From Nocardioides ganghwensis (GTDB lineage Bacteria; Actinomycetota; Actinomycetes; Propionibacteriales; Nocardioidaceae), in contig NZ_JACXYX010000007.1 in assembly GCF_014779655.1 (NCBI RefSeq), positions 1-64,000 of the forward strand: DNA of 64,000 nucleotides, read 5' to 3'. The notes below the pieces were generated by a model, which was not told the origin of the DNA, searched no databases, and saw only the letters and a program-made list of their open reading frames with translations. Shown piece after piece: positions 36,085 through 46,619 of the stretch (within the stretch, counting starts at the first letter, position 1; every line of letters starts with the position of its first letter). A program made the position numbers and the translations under genes.

Positions 36085-37454
36085 CGTCGGTGCACCACCT
36101 TGTCGTAGAGGGACGTCAGCCGGTCATCGGGGTCGAACCTGGCCTTGACCTCGGCCAGGTGGGCGCCGCCGTAGAGGCGGTCGAACTCCGCGCGCTCGTA
36201 GAACGCCTCGGAGTAGAGGCTCTTGTGACCCCCGAGCGCGGAGACCTGCGCCTCGATGGCGCGGTTGCGGGGGGAGGTCGGGGCGTCGGGCCCCACGTTG
36301 ACGATGCCCCAGAAGCCGACGTTGACGTAGGTCGTGCCCGGGTCCAGCGGGTAGCCCGGCCAGGGCCGGTCACCGCCTTCGCCGTCGCGACGGCGAAGGC
36401 GCAGCGGGCACAGCCAGACCGGCCGCATGCCGACCTCCCGGTCGAACCACGCGAGGAACTCCGCGAGCCGGTCGACGGGCACCTCGACGTCCTGGACGAC
36501 GCGCTCGCCCTGCGGTCGCCCGGCCCGGCGGTCGAGCCGGTCGGCGACGCTGAAGCGCCGGTCGAGGGCGACGAGCTTCCAGTAGACGTCGGAGCGGCGC
36601 AGCCGGCGCGGCCACACCCGGCGTACGAGCGGGTGCTGGGCGCCGAACGCCCGCGAGCACCAGAACCAGTCGGTGTCCCAGCGCCACAGGTAGTCGTGCA
36701 CGGTGAGCCGGTCGCTCGCGCGCTCCTGGAGCGAGCGGTAGAAGACCTGCTGCCCGGTGTAGTCGCTGGTGGGACCGGGCTCCTCGGTCCAGCGGGCGAG
36801 GGTGAGGTAGAGCTCGTCGGGAGAGAACGCGACGCCGTCGAGGCCGTCGACCCTCTCCCCTGCCCAGGCCCGGTCCTCGACGACCCGGGTGACGGCGTCG
36901 GCGAGCGAGCCCGCGTCGTGGAAGCGGACGTGGCGCAGGGCGACGTGGGCCGGGACCGGCTCGAGCTCGATGCGCAGCCGCGTGGCGTAGCCGAGCGAGC
37001 CGTAGGAGTTGGGGAAGGCGTCGAAGAGGTCGTCCCCCGGCTTGGTGGTGACGACCTCCCCGGAACCGGTCAGCACGTCCATCTCGAGCACCGACTCGTG
37101 CGGCAGGCCGTTGCGGAAGCTGGTCGACTCGATGCCGAGGCCGCTCACGGCACCACCGAGGGTGATGGTCCTCAGCTGCGGCACGACGAGCGGGATCCGG
37201 TGGTGGGCGAGCGTCACCTCCACCAGGTGCTCGTAGGTGCACATCCCCTGGACCTCGGCGACGTCACCGTCGACCTCGACCACCCCGGTGAGCCCGGACA
37301 CGTCGAGCCCGGCGGCCCCCGACGTACGCCCGCGGAACAGGTTGCTCGTGCGCTTGGCCAGGCGTACGGGCGCATCGTGAGGGAGGGCGGCGTAGGACTC
37401 CCTCAGCCTCGCCTCCCCGGCACGGTGCTGCTCACGACCCACTGGCGATCGCAC
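36081..37454 (-). CDS. FAD-binding oxidoreductase (TmsA/BfaA-like)
   Basis: A 457-residue FAD_binding_4 (PP-loop) oxidoreductase: VPQLRTITLGGAVSGLGIES in the FAD domain (near 91), and a C-terminal substrate domain. Next to a CFA-type methyltransferase with an ATGA overlap, it matches the TmsA/BfaA reductase that converts 10-methylene to 10-methyl acyl chains with NADPH. Start GTG at 37454 has GGAGG almost adjacent; GTG 37442 is possible. Pathway is inferred from pairing. Confidence 0.82.
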   Translation of the reverse strand: MRSPVGREQHRAGEARLRESYAALPHDAPVRLAKRTSNLFRGRTSGAAGLDVSGLTGVVEVDGDVAEVQGMCTYEHLVEVTLAHHRIPLVVPQLRTITLGGAVSGLGIESTSFRNGLPHESVLEMDVLTGSGEVVTTKPGDDLFDAFPNSYGSLGYATRLRIELEPVPAHVALRHVRFHDAGSLADAVTRVVEDRAWAGERVDGLDGVAFSPDELYLTLARWTEEPGPTSDYTGQQVFYRSLQERASDRLTVHDYLWRWDTDWFWCSRAFGAQHPLVRRVWPRRLRRSDVYWKLVALDRRFSVADRLDRRAGRPQGERVVQDVEVPVDRLAEFLAWFDREVGMRPVWLCPLRLRRRDGEGGDRPWPGYPLDPGTTYVNVGFWGIVNVGPDAPTSPRNRAIEAQVSALGGHKSLYSEAFYERAEFDRLYGGAHLAEVKARFDPDDRLTSLYDKVVHRR

Positions 37455-37527
37455 ACCTCCACGCTAGCGAGCCGAGGCCGTGGGCGCGAGCAGGTTGCGG
37501 CGACACGCGCCCCGGGTCGCGTGAGCG

Positions 37528-37863
37528 TCAGGTGCCGGAGGTGCGCTCGATCCTCCCGCGCTCGTCGCCGACGTGGACGGGCACGCCGGGGCCGGCGAAG
37601 TCCCGCACGGCGTCGAGGGCGGGCTCGGCGTCGGTGAGCACCACGGCGGCCTCGAGGCCCGCCGAGCCGGACGACACCGCCATGGCGACGCAGACCTCGA
37701 GCGCGGACAGGTCGAGGTGCTCGAGGCGCACGCTCGCCGCGGCGTACGTCCGCCCGTCGAGGTCGCGCACCGCTGCCCCCTCGTCGGCGCGGGCCCGGAC
37801 GCGGGTGGCGCGGGCGAGGGTCACGAGCTTGGCGTCCTCGGCGCTGAGGGTCTCGTCGGTCAT
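37528..37863 (-). CDS. Cytidine deaminase-like protein lacking the zinc site
   Basis: A 111-residue protein aligned in pattern with cytidine deaminases (ADEGAAVRDLDGRTYAAASVRLEHL ... LEVCVAMAVSSG ... AVVL). The catalytic H/C-A-E and PCxxC zinc motifs are missing: the helix that should read CAE has SALEVCVAM, and no second Cys pair follows. It therefore cannot deaminate in the normal way. A deaminase-like gene next to era-ybeY-phoH is common in actinobacteria; this one seems to be a retained inactive or repurposed form. Confidence 0.65.
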   Translation of the reverse strand: MTDETLSAEDAKLVTLARATRVRARADEGAAVRDLDGRTYAAASVRLEHLDLSALEVCVAMAVSSGSAGLEAAVVLTDAEPALDAVRDFAGPGVPVHVGDERGRIERTSGT

Positions 37864-37906
37864 GGGCACAACCCTAGGAGAGGGCGGTGGCCGGGGGTAC
37901 GCCCGG

Positions 37907-39229
37907 TCAGCGGCCGGCGGAGGTGACCGTCGACGACCCGTCGTCGACCTCGTGCTCGGTCTCGTGGGCGAGCACCGTCACGAGCACCGTCTCGATCTTG
38001 TTGCGACGGCCGGTGGCGCGCTCGGCCTCCAGGCGCAGGCCGTGGCACTCCACGACGGACCCCGGGATCGGGACCTTGCCGAGGTGCTTGGCCATGAGGC
38101 CGCCGACGCTGTCGACGTCGTCGTCCTCGACGTCGAAGCCGACCAGCTCGTCGAGGTCGTCGACCGGGTAGCGCGACGAGACCCGGATGGCGCCGCCGTC
38201 GAGGTGCTCGACCTCGACCTCCTCGGCGTCGTACTCGTCCGTGATCTCGCCGACGATCTCCTCCAGCACGTCCTCGATCGTGACCAGGCCGGCGGTGCCG
38301 CCGTACTCGTCGACGACGACCGCGATGTGCTGGCGGCGAGCCTGGAGCTCGGTGAGCAGGGCGTCGACCGGCTTGGAGTCGGGGACGTAGTGGACCGGGC
38401 GCATCACCTCGTCGACGCGCTGGGTGAACTCCACGTCGGGAGCCTCGAAGTCGCGACGCACGAGGTCCTTGAGGTAGGCCATGCCGACGATGTCGTCGAG
38501 GTTCTCGTCGACGACGGGGATGCGGGAGTAGCCGCTGCGCAGGAACAGCGACAGCGTCTGGCGCAGGTTCTTGTGGCGCTCGATGTAGACCACGTCGGGC
38601 CGCGGGACCATCACCTCGCGGGTGATGGTGTCGCCGAGCTCGAAGACCGAGTGGATCATCCGCCGCTCGCCGGACTCGATGACCGCAGACGCCTCGGCGA
38701 GGTCGACCAGCTCGCGCAGCTCGGTCTCCGTCGAGAACGGACCCTCGCTGAAGCCCTTGCCCGGGGTGATCGCGTTGCCGAGCAGGATCAGCAGGGCGGG
38801 GATGGGACCGAGGATCGTGGTGACCATCGAGATCGGACCGGCCGAGGCGAGCGCGACCCGGACGTCGTGCTGTCGACCGATGGTGCGCGGGGCGACGCCG
38901 ATGACGACGAACGACACGACGAGCATCACGCCGATCGTGGTGAGGAACGTCGGGACCGGCGAGCCCTGGTAGGCGTCGCGGGCCCAGGTCGCGACCAGGA
39001 CGATGGCGCTGATCTCGCAGAGCAGGCGCATCAGCAGAGCCGTGTTGAGGTAGCGGGCGGGGTCGTCGAGCAGCCTCACCAGTCGCGGTGCACCGGGACG
39101 GCCCTCGGCCTTCAGCTCCTCGGCGCGGGCGCGCGAGAAGGCTCCGAGGGCGGCGTCGGCGGCCGAGAACAGGCCGGCGAGCAGGACCAGCAGGGCCGCC
39201 GAGCCCAGCTGCCAGATGTCAGCAGTCAT
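37907..39229 (-). CDS. CNNM/CorC-type membrane protein with CBS domains
   Basis: A 440-residue protein: CNNM domain with four membrane helices (about 8-165, including an N-terminal [18 protein letters not shown]), two CBS domains (about 215-340, [29 protein letters not shown] and following) and a C-terminal CorC_HlyC transporter-associated domain. Family members are linked to Mg/Co efflux. It is 13 bp downstream of ybeY, in the usual phoH-ybeY-corC order. Confidence 0.92.
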   Translation of the reverse strand: MTADIWQLGSAALLVLLAGLFSAADAALGAFSRARAEELKAEGRPGAPRLVRLLDDPARYLNTALLMRLLCEISAIVLVATWARDAYQGSPVPTFLTTIGVMLVVSFVVIGVAPRTIGRQHDVRVALASAGPISMVTTILGPIPALLILLGNAITPGKGFSEGPFSTETELRELVDLAEASAVIESGERRMIHSVFELGDTITREVMVPRPDVVYIERHKNLRQTLSLFLRSGYSRIPVVDENLDDIVGMAYLKDLVRRDFEAPDVEFTQRVDEVMRPVHYVPDSKPVDALLTELQARRQHIAVVVDEYGGTAGLVTIEDVLEEIVGEITDEYDAEEVEVEHLDGGAIRVSSRYPVDDLDELVGFDVEDDDVDSVGGLMAKHLGKVPIPGSVVECHGLRLEAERATGRRNKIETVLVTVLAHETEHEVDDGSSTVTSAGR

Positions 39230-39242
39230 GTCGTCGCCCGCC

Positions 39243-39752
39243 TCAGGTGGCGGGGGGCGGGACGTCGGATGTGGCCTCGGACGTGGCGTCGGACGTGGCG
39301 TCGGACGAGGCGCGCCAGGCGTCGAGCAGCTCGCCCTGCAACCCGAACATCACCGCGTGCTCCTCGGGCTCGGCGTGGTCGTAGCCGAGGAGGTGCAGGA
39401 TGCCGTGGACGGTGAGCAGGTCGATCTCGGCCTCGCGGCCGTGACCGGCCTCCACCCCCTGCCGCTCGGCGACGGCCGGCGACAGCACGAGGTCGCCGAG
39501 GACGCCCTCCTCGGGCTCCTCGTTGACCTTGCCCGGACGCAGCTCGTCCATGGGGAAGGCCAGGACGTCGGTCGGTCCGTCCTTCTCCATCCACTTGCCG
39601 TTGAGCTCCGCGATGGTGTCCTCGTCGACCGCCTTGATGCACAGCTCGGCCTGCGGGTGGACCCGCATCTGCTCCATCACGAAGCGCGCGAGCTGTGACA
39701 GCCGGCGTACGTCGAGCTCGAGGCCCGACTCGTTGAGGACCTCGATGCTCAT
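39243..39752 (-). CDS. ybeY: Endoribonuclease YbeY
   Basis: Zinc RNase for 16S rRNA 3'-end maturation and ribosome quality control. 169 residues, with the H-x3-H-x5-H metal motif (His116, His120, His126 in VHGILHLLGYDH) and conserved GPTDVLAFPMDE. The start overlaps the phoH stop by 4 bp (ATGA). The tail (about 149-169) is a repeat-built SSDATSDATSEATSD stretch, encoded by near-identical 12-bp units, with no known role. Confidence 0.95.
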   Translation of the reverse strand: MSIEVLNESGLELDVRRLSQLARFVMEQMRVHPQAELCIKAVDEDTIAELNGKWMEKDGPTDVLAFPMDELRPGKVNEEPEEGVLGDLVLSPAVAERQGVEAGHGREAEIDLLTVHGILHLLGYDHAEPEEHAVMFGLQGELLDAWRASSDATSDATSEATSDVPPPAT

Positions 39753-40786
39753 CGCGGTCCCCGCTCGGTCTTCTTGGGGCCGGTGCGGGGCCGGGGCCGG
39801 TTGTCGGCGTCGAAGACCTCGTAGGCCTCCACGATGCGCCCGACCAGCCGGTGGCGTACGACGTCGGTGCCGGTGAGGCGGCAGAAGGTGATGTCGTCGA
39901 CCCCGTCGAGGATCCCCTCGACCACGCGCAGGCCGGACTGGGTGCCGGAGGGCAGGTCGACCTGGCTGGTGTCGCCGGTGACGACGATCCGCGAGCCGAA
40001 GCCGAGGCGCGTGAGGAACATCTTCATCTGCTCGGGAGTCGTGTTCTGCGCCTCGTCGAGGATGATGAACGAGTCGTTGAGCGAGCGGCCCCGCAGGAAC
40101 GCCAGCGGGGCGACCTCGATGGTCCCGGCGGCGAGCAGCTTGGGGATCGTCTCGGGGTCGACCATGTCGTGCAGCGCGTCGTACAGGGGGCGCAGGTAGG
40201 GGTCGATCTTCTCGCTGAGGGTGCCGGGCAGGAAGCCGAGGCGCTCCCCCGCCTCGACGGCCGGACGGCTCAGGATGATCCGGTTGACCTCCTTGGCCTG
40301 GAGGGCCTGCACGGCCTTCGCCATCGCGAGATAGGTCTTGCCGGTGCCCGCGGGGCCGATGCCGAACGTGATCGTGCTCTTGTCGATCGACTCCACGTAG
40401 CGCTTCTGGTTGAGCGTCTTGGGACGGATCGTGCGCCCGCGGTTGGACAGGATGTTGAGGCTCAGCACGTCGGCCGGCCGCTCGTGGGTCTCAGCGCGCA
40501 GCATCTGGATGATCCGCTCGACCGTCTCGCCGGTGACGCCCTGTCCGGTGCGCACGAGCGTCACGATCTCGTCGAGCAGGCGCTCGGCGGTGGCGACCTC
40601 GGCCGACTCGCCGGCGAGGGTGATGCGGTTGCCGCGGACGTGGACGCTGGCGTCGAAGGCACGCTCGATGAGGCGGAGGTGCTCGTCGCCCGGTCCCAGG
40701 ACGGAGACCATGTCGATGCTGTTGGGGACGACCACGGTGTGGGTCGGTCGTTCCTCGGGGGTGCCTGGCTGGTTCGTGGCAGTCAT
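39749..40786 (-). CDS. phoH: PhoH-family ATPase
   Basis: 345 residues. N-terminal region (about 40-105) is a KH-like or single-strand-binding module; Walker A GIGPAGTGKTY (143-152) and Walker B ILDEAQN define the PhoH ATPase. It is the conserved partner of YbeY and probably acts in RNA metabolism. ATG at 40784-40786 chosen; upstream residues are poor family matches. The gene heads the phoH-ybeY-corC unit. Confidence 0.94.
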   Translation of the reverse strand: MTATNQPGTPEERPTHTVVVPNSIDMVSVLGPGDEHLRLIERAFDASVHVRGNRITLAGESAEVATAERLLDEIVTLVRTGQGVTGETVERIIQMLRAETHERPADVLSLNILSNRGRTIRPKTLNQKRYVESIDKSTITFGIGPAGTGKTYLAMAKAVQALQAKEVNRIILSRPAVEAGERLGFLPGTLSEKIDPYLRPLYDALHDMVDPETIPKLLAAGTIEVAPLAFLRGRSLNDSFIILDEAQNTTPEQMKMFLTRLGFGSRIVVTGDTSQVDLPSGTQSGLRVVEGILDGVDDITFCRLTGTDVVRHRLVGRIVEAYEVFDADNRPRPRTGPKKTERGPR

Positions 40787-40882
40787 GGATGCCCGTGCGG
40801 GCGGCCTTCCGGGTCGGTGGCAGAGCCCCTCCATGCTACCGAGCACGGGGCGTACGGCCCACCCGAAAGGGGCGGGACGCCC

Positions 40883-42112
40883 TCAGGGGCGGGTGACCTG
40901 CAGCATGCCGAGGCACATCTCGTCGGTGGTGCCCTCGCCCCAGACGACGTAGCGGTCGGGCTGGCCCTCGAAGGCGGGGAGCTTGTCGCGCAGCCACTGG
41001 ACGTGGGTGCAGGTGACCTTCACCTGCTCGAACGGCTGCAGGGTGATCGGCTCGATCGGCCGGCTCCCCTGGTCGTCGAAGTCCCAGACCGGGATGTCCA
41101 GGACGGTCTGCGCCTGCGGGGTGCCCGGCCGCACCTCGATCCTGATCGAGCGGCCGAGCAGGTGCATGTGGCCGGCGACGCCGTGGATGGTGATCGGCTC
41201 GCCGAGGGTGCGCAGGCACGACTGCGTCCGGCCCGGCTCCGGCTCGCCGCCGCACAGGAGGTGGAGGAGGTCGGCGGTGTTGCCGTCGGCGCCGAAGCGC
41301 TCCTTGACGTCGGCCACCGCGGCCGCACGGTCGCAGAGCTCGCCGTCGGAGTGCTCCGGGCGGCACGGGAGCTCGACCGGAGCGGGCAGCAGCATCGTGG
41401 TGAGGCCCTGGTACTTGCGGTTGCCGGGCGCGAGGCGCAGCTGGGCGGCCGAGGTGTCGGGCTGCTGGCCGGCGAGCAGGTTGTAGTGGACCTGCATGAC
41501 GACCTGGCTGCCCTTGCGCAGGCGTACGCCGTAGCCGGGCTTGACGACCGACTCCTCGCCGCCGGGGGCCCAGGCGCCGATCCACGACGACCGGTTGACG
41601 TCCTGGAACTGGTCGAGGCCGGTGCCGCCGAAGCAGGTCCAGCCCTCCTCGTCCTCGGCGGCGTCCTTGGCCTTCGCCGCCGCGACCTGCTCGGGCGGGA
41701 CCTGGAAGAGGATCACGTGGTGCACGACGTCGGGGTTGCCGGGCAGCACCTGGGTGCCGGTGAGCCAGGCGTCCTTGTCGAGGCCCGGGTCGAGCAGGAA
41801 GCAGCGGTAGTCGTCGGTGCCGGTGCCGTAGGGCGCGTCCGGTGTGTAGCTGCCCGGCATCGCGATCGTCGTACGGGTCTCACCGGCACGCAGCTTCTTG
41901 GACTGCGCGGGCTCCGCGTAGTGGCCGCTGCCGTGCGACCCGGCCGCCGCCTCCTCCGCGCTCGGGGAGGTGCTCGCCGGCTGCTCGGCCGGCTGGGTGG
42001 CGCTCCGGTCGCCCTCGGCGGAACCCCCGCCGCAGGCGGCGAGCGCGAGGAGGCCGAGCGTCAGGACCGCGGCGAGCGCGTGTCGGGGTCGGGACGGGCG
42101 GGATCGGGACAC
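40883..42112 (-). CDS. Copper type II (PHM/DBH-like) monooxygenase lipoprotein
   Basis: A 409-residue lipoprotein (lipobox LALAAC, Cys27). It shows both copper sites of the dopamine beta-monooxygenase/peptidylglycine alpha-hydroxylating monooxygenase fold: a HH pair (His131-His132 in VVHHVIL) with His209 in MQVHYN, and HMH (His315, His317) with Met399 in DEMCLG. Several Cys match the family's disulfides. Such two-copper oxygenases are rare in bacteria; substrate and electron donor are unknown. It overlies an HIT gene operon (7 bp gap). Confidence 0.82.
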   Translation of the reverse strand: MSRSRPSRPRHALAAVLTLGLLALAACGGGSAEGDRSATQPAEQPASTSPSAEEAAAGSHGSGHYAEPAQSKKLRAGETRTTIAMPGSYTPDAPYGTGTDDYRCFLLDPGLDKDAWLTGTQVLPGNPDVVHHVILFQVPPEQVAAAKAKDAAEDEEGWTCFGGTGLDQFQDVNRSSWIGAWAPGGEESVVKPGYGVRLRKGSQVVMQVHYNLLAGQQPDTSAAQLRLAPGNRKYQGLTTMLLPAPVELPCRPEHSDGELCDRAAAVADVKERFGADGNTADLLHLLCGGEPEPGRTQSCLRTLGEPITIHGVAGHMHLLGRSIRIEVRPGTPQAQTVLDIPVWDFDDQGSRPIEPITLQPFEQVKVTCTHVQWLRDKLPAFEGQPDRYVVWGEGTTDEMCLGMLQVTRP

Positions 42113-42118
42113 GGCTGC

Positions 42119-42472
42119 TCAGATCAGGGACTCGGACATGCGCGACGAGCCGCCGAGCACGTGGAAGTGGGTGTGGAAGACGCTCTGCCCGACTGCGGCG
42201 CCCGTGTTGGCGACGAGGCGGTAGTCGGGGTTGCCGGACTCGCGGGCGACCGTGTCGGCCAGTGCGACGAGGTGGCCGATCACCGCCGGGTCGGCGGCGG
42301 CGGAGGCGGCGACGTTCTCGTGGTGGTCGAGCGGCACCACGAGTGCGTGGAACGGCGCCTGCGGGTTGAGGTCCTTGAACGCGATGGCGTGCTCGCTGCG
42401 TCCGATCACGTCGGCCGGGATCTCCCCGGCGACGATGGTGCAGAAGATGCAGTCGTCCGACGTGGCGCTCAT
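42119..42472 (-). CDS. HIT-family nucleotide hydrolase (HinT-like)
   Basis: A 117-residue HIT protein with the histidine triad HTHFHV (His100, His102, His104), N-terminal CIFC and conserved FKDLNPQAPFHALVVP. It belongs to the HinT purine-nucleoside phosphoramidase group. A TAGGCT box 6 nt before the ATG suggests a leaderless start. It sits between phoH and rsmE in the usual actinobacterial order. Confidence 0.93.
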   Translation of the reverse strand: MSATSDDCIFCTIVAGEIPADVIGRSEHAIAFKDLNPQAPFHALVVPLDHHENVAASAAADPAVIGHLVALADTVARESGNPDYRLVANTGAAVGQSVFHTHFHVLGGSSRMSESLI

Positions 42473-42561
42473 CTGCCCAGCCTAGGGTCTGGGTCGGCGG
42501 CGTGTAACCGACTGCGGGCAACCGACGGCGTGTAACCGGAGGGTCGAGGCGCGCGTCCCAC

Positions 42562-42577
42562 TACCGTGAACGACATG
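42562..42577 (+). promoter_or_regulatory. Leaderless-type -10 box for the GerMN lipoprotein
   Basis: TACCGT (42562-42567) ends 7 nt before the ATG at 42575. With this spacing the mRNA would begin at the start codon, which favours this ATG over the GTG at 42566 that overlaps the box. Confidence 0.5.
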
Positions 42578-43540
42578 ACCTTCCCCACCGCCCCCGCCCG
42601 ACGCGTACGTCGCTGGGCGGGTGCCACCGCCGTCGTCGCGGCGACGACCCTGGCCCTCGCCTCGTGCACCGGCGACGGCACGCGCCCGGCCTCCGACGAG
42701 GCGAGCGAGCCCACCGCGACCGACGGCGCACAGTCGACGAAGTCACCTTCGCAGTCGCCGTCCGAGTCCCCCTCCGAGACGCCCTCCGAGTCGCCGTCGG
42801 AGTCGCCGGCGGCTGCCGGCACCGCCGTCCCGGTCTACTTCGCCGGCGACGGGCCGGGCGGGCGTACGGTCCTCTTCCGCGAGTTCCACCGGGTGGAGGG
42901 CGAGCCGCTGACGGAGGCCGCCCGGCTGGTCGCCGGCGGCCAGCCCGACGACCCGGACTACCGCACCCTGTGGCCGGGGGTCGAGATCACGTCGGTCCGG
43001 GCGACCGACGGGGTGCTGCTGGTGGACATCCCGTCCGACGGGTTCACCCAGCGCCCGGACGGCATGACCCGGCGCGACGCCCGGCTCGCCCTCCAGCAGC
43101 TCGTCTACACGCTGCAGGGTGTCCAGCAGGAGCGGGTGCCGGTCGTCATCCAGCGCGAGGACCCGGGTTACGAGCTCTTCGGCCTGCCGACGGACACCGA
43201 GCTCGAGGCGGCCAACGCGCTGCGTACGCTCAACCTGGTCAGCATCACCTCCCCCGCCGAGGGCGACACGGTCACCGGCGACACCCTCACCGTCACGGGC
43301 GTGGCGAACTCGTTCGAGGCCAGCGGGCCGTGCCGGCTCCTGCAGGACGGGCAGGAGGTCGCGCTGGAGGCCTACCAGTCGGACGGCTGGATGGAGGAGC
43401 GACTGTTCCCCTTCGAGGTCAGCCTGCCGCTCGGCGGTGCCACGGGCGAGGTCGTGGTGCGGTGCGAGACCGACGACCCGAGCGGCGGCACGGAGGGCGA
43501 CGGCCCGGCCGTCGACACCAAGACGATCACCGTGCAGTAG
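42575..43540 (+). CDS. GerMN and Gmad2 domain lipoprotein
   Basis: A 321-residue lipoprotein (lipobox ALASC near 30). A repeated low-complexity SPSQSPSESPSETPSES linker (about 50-77) leads to a GerMN domain (about 85-210, VPVYFAGDGPGGRTVLFREFH) and a C-terminal Gmad2 immunoglobulin-like domain (about 225-321, ITSPAEGDTVTGDTLTVTG). GerMN proteins occur in spore formers and, as here, in non-sporulating actinobacteria, where they likely act at the cell wall (for example as LpqB relatives). It interrupts the HIT-rsmE run on the opposite strand. Confidence 0.87.
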   Translation: MTFPTAPARRVRRWAGATAVVAATTLALASCTGDGTRPASDEASEPTATDGAQSTKSPSQSPSESPSETPSESPSESPAAAGTAVPVYFAGDGPGGRTVLFREFHRVEGEPLTEAARLVAGGQPDDPDYRTLWPGVEITSVRATDGVLLVDIPSDGFTQRPDGMTRRDARLALQQLVYTLQGVQQERVPVVIQREDPGYELFGLPTDTELEAANALRTLNLVSITSPAEGDTVTGDTLTVTGVANSFEASGPCRLLQDGQEVALEAYQSDGWMEERLFPFEVSLPLGGATGEVVVRCETDDPSGGTEGDGPAVDTKTITVQ

Positions 43541-43564
43541 GTCTTGCGCGAGCCGGTTGGGCGT

Positions 43565-43643
43565 GTCGGACGACCAGAAGTCCGAGGGCCCGGCCGCTTC
43601 ACGCGGAACCTGTCCGGCCTCGCACCGGTTGTGGTCGTCCGAC
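43565..43643. terminator. Candidate bidirectional terminator between GerMN and rsmE
   Basis: A perfect 12-bp inverted repeat, GTCGGACGACCA (43565-43576) and TGGTCGTCCGAC (43632-43643), encloses 55 nt that contain smaller GC-rich pairings. It lies in the only gap between two convergent genes, so it may end both transcripts. There is no U tract; a spread-out structural terminator or a short repeat pair are both possible. Confidence 0.5.
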
Positions 43644-43658
43644 GCGCCGGCCGGACGG

Positions 43659-44399
43659 TCAGGACCAGCGGGGCGTACGCGCGAGCAGGGCGGCGACCGC
43701 GACGACACCGGCGGTGGACGTCCGGAGCACCTCCGCACCGAGGCGTACGGACTGCGCGCCGGCGGCCGTGAGCGCGGAGAGCTCGTCGGGGGCGATCCCG
43801 CCCTCGGGGCCGACGACGACCACGATGCGGCCCGCGGCGGGGACGTCGAGCGCGCTGAGCGGGACGGTCGCCTCCTCGTGCAGCACGACGGCGAGGTCGG
43901 CGTCGGCGACCAGCGAGGCCAGGTCGGCCGTCGACGCCAGCGGGGCGACGGTCGGCAGCCACGAGCGGCGCGACTGCTTGGCGGCCTCACGGGCGGTGGC
44001 CTGCCACTTCGCGTGGGACTTCGCGGCGCGATCGCCCTTCCAGACCGCGACGGATCGGGCGGCCGCCCACGGCACGACCCGGTCGACGCCGACCTCCGTC
44101 AGCACCTCGACGGCGAGCTCGCCCCGGTCACCCTTGGGCAGCGCCTGGACGACCGTGAACGCCGGCTCGGGGCGCTCCTCCCGCGTGACCGCCGCGACGG
44201 TGACGGTGAAGACTCGCTTGCCGGTCGAGGCGACGGTGCCGGTGACCGAGGCCCCGGCCCCGTCGGTGAGCGCGACCTGCTCGCCCTCGCGCAGGCGGCG
44301 TACGGCGACGGCGTGGTGCGCCTCGTCCCCGGTCACCTCGACGACCGAGCCGACCGACGCCTCGGCCAGCGACGGCACGAGGTGCACGGGGAGGGACAC
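43659..44399 (-). CDS. rsmE: 16S rRNA m3U1498 methyltransferase RsmE
   Basis: A SPOUT-class methyltransferase acting on 30S subunits. The 246-residue product has the N-terminal PUA-like region (GDEAHHAVAVRRLREGEQVALTDG) and the C-terminal knot with VVGPEGGIAPDEL and VRLGAEVLRTSTAGVVA. It begins 4 bp after dnaJ in the same direction, as is usual, so it is part of the hrcA-dnaJ heat-shock operon. Confidence 0.95.
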   Translation of the reverse strand: MSLPVHLVPSLAEASVGSVVEVTGDEAHHAVAVRRLREGEQVALTDGAGASVTGTVASTGKRVFTVTVAAVTREERPEPAFTVVQALPKGDRGELAVEVLTEVGVDRVVPWAAARSVAVWKGDRAAKSHAKWQATAREAAKQSRRSWLPTVAPLASTADLASLVADADLAVVLHEEATVPLSALDVPAAGRIVVVVGPEGGIAPDELSALTAAGAQSVRLGAEVLRTSTAGVVAVAALLARTPRWS

Positions 44400-44403
44400 G
44401 GGC

Positions 44404-45563
<1,160 letters not shown>

Positions 45564-45567
<4 letters not shown>

Positions 45568-46586
45568 TGGTTTCCTTCATCGAGGATCCGGGAGACGTAG
45601 CGCGCGACCGCGCGCACGGCTGCCATGGATCCGGGGTAGTCCATGCGGGTGGGGCCGACGACGCCGAGGGAGCCGAGGTGGAACTCCTGCGGGCCGTAGC
45701 CGGTGGCGACGACGCTCGTGGCCGCGAGCTCGGAGTAGGGGCCCTCGTGCCCGATGCGCACGGTCAGGGCGTCGGTGCCCGACTCCCCGAGGAGCTTGAG
45801 CAGCACGACGTGCTCCTCGAGCGCCTCGAGCAGCGGGCGCACGGCGGTGTCGAAGTCGCCGTAGCGGGCGAGGTTGGCGGTGCCGCCGACCGCGACGCGC
45901 TCGTCGTTGCGGTGGTCGGACATCGCCTCGGTGAGCACGCCCACGATCGCCCGGGCCGAGTCGACCTGCTCGGGGCGTACGGCGTCGGGCAGGTCGCCGA
46001 GCGCGGCGGCGGCCGCCGCGATCTGCACGCCCGCGCTGGCCTGGTTGACCGCGACCCGCAGCTCGGCGAGGTCGGTGTCGACGACCGCCGCGTCGAGCTC
46101 GACGAGGCGCTGCTCGACCCGCCCCGTGCTGAGGATCAGGATCACCATCACGCGGGTGGGGGTCAGCGAGACCAGCTCGATGTGGCGCACCGTGGAGCGC
46201 GAGAGCGTGGGGTACTGGACGATCGCGACCTGGCGGGTGAGCTGGCTGAGCAGCCGCACCGACTTCTGGACCACGTCGTCGAGGTCGACGGCGCCGTCGA
46301 GCAGCGTCGCGATGGCGCGCCTCTCGGCCGCGCTCATCGGCTTGAGGGTGGCCAGCTTGTCGACGAAGAGCCGGTAGCCCTTGTCGGTCGGGACCCGGCC
46401 GGCGCTCGTGTGCGGCTGGTGGATGTAGCCCTCGTCCTCGAGCGCCGCCATGTCGTTGCGGACCGTGGCCGGGGAGACACCGAGGCCGTGCCGCTCGACG
46501 AGCGCCTTGGAGCCGACGGGCTCCTCGGTCGCGACGTAGTCCTCCACGATCGCGCGGAGCACGTCGAGCTTGCGGTCGTCGACCAT
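45564..46586 (-). CDS. hrcA: Heat-inducible transcription repressor HrcA
   Basis: Represses groE/dnaK-type genes by binding CIRCE. 340 residues: winged-helix N terminus ([36 protein letters not shown], about 38-73) and the GAF-like dimer domain. ATG at 46584-46586 fits the family; TAGAGT lies upstream of the operator as a possible -10. It autoregulates this operon. Confidence 0.96.
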
Positions 46587-46619
46587 CGAGCCCTCCTCTG
46601 CACGTCGGATCCGGATTGC

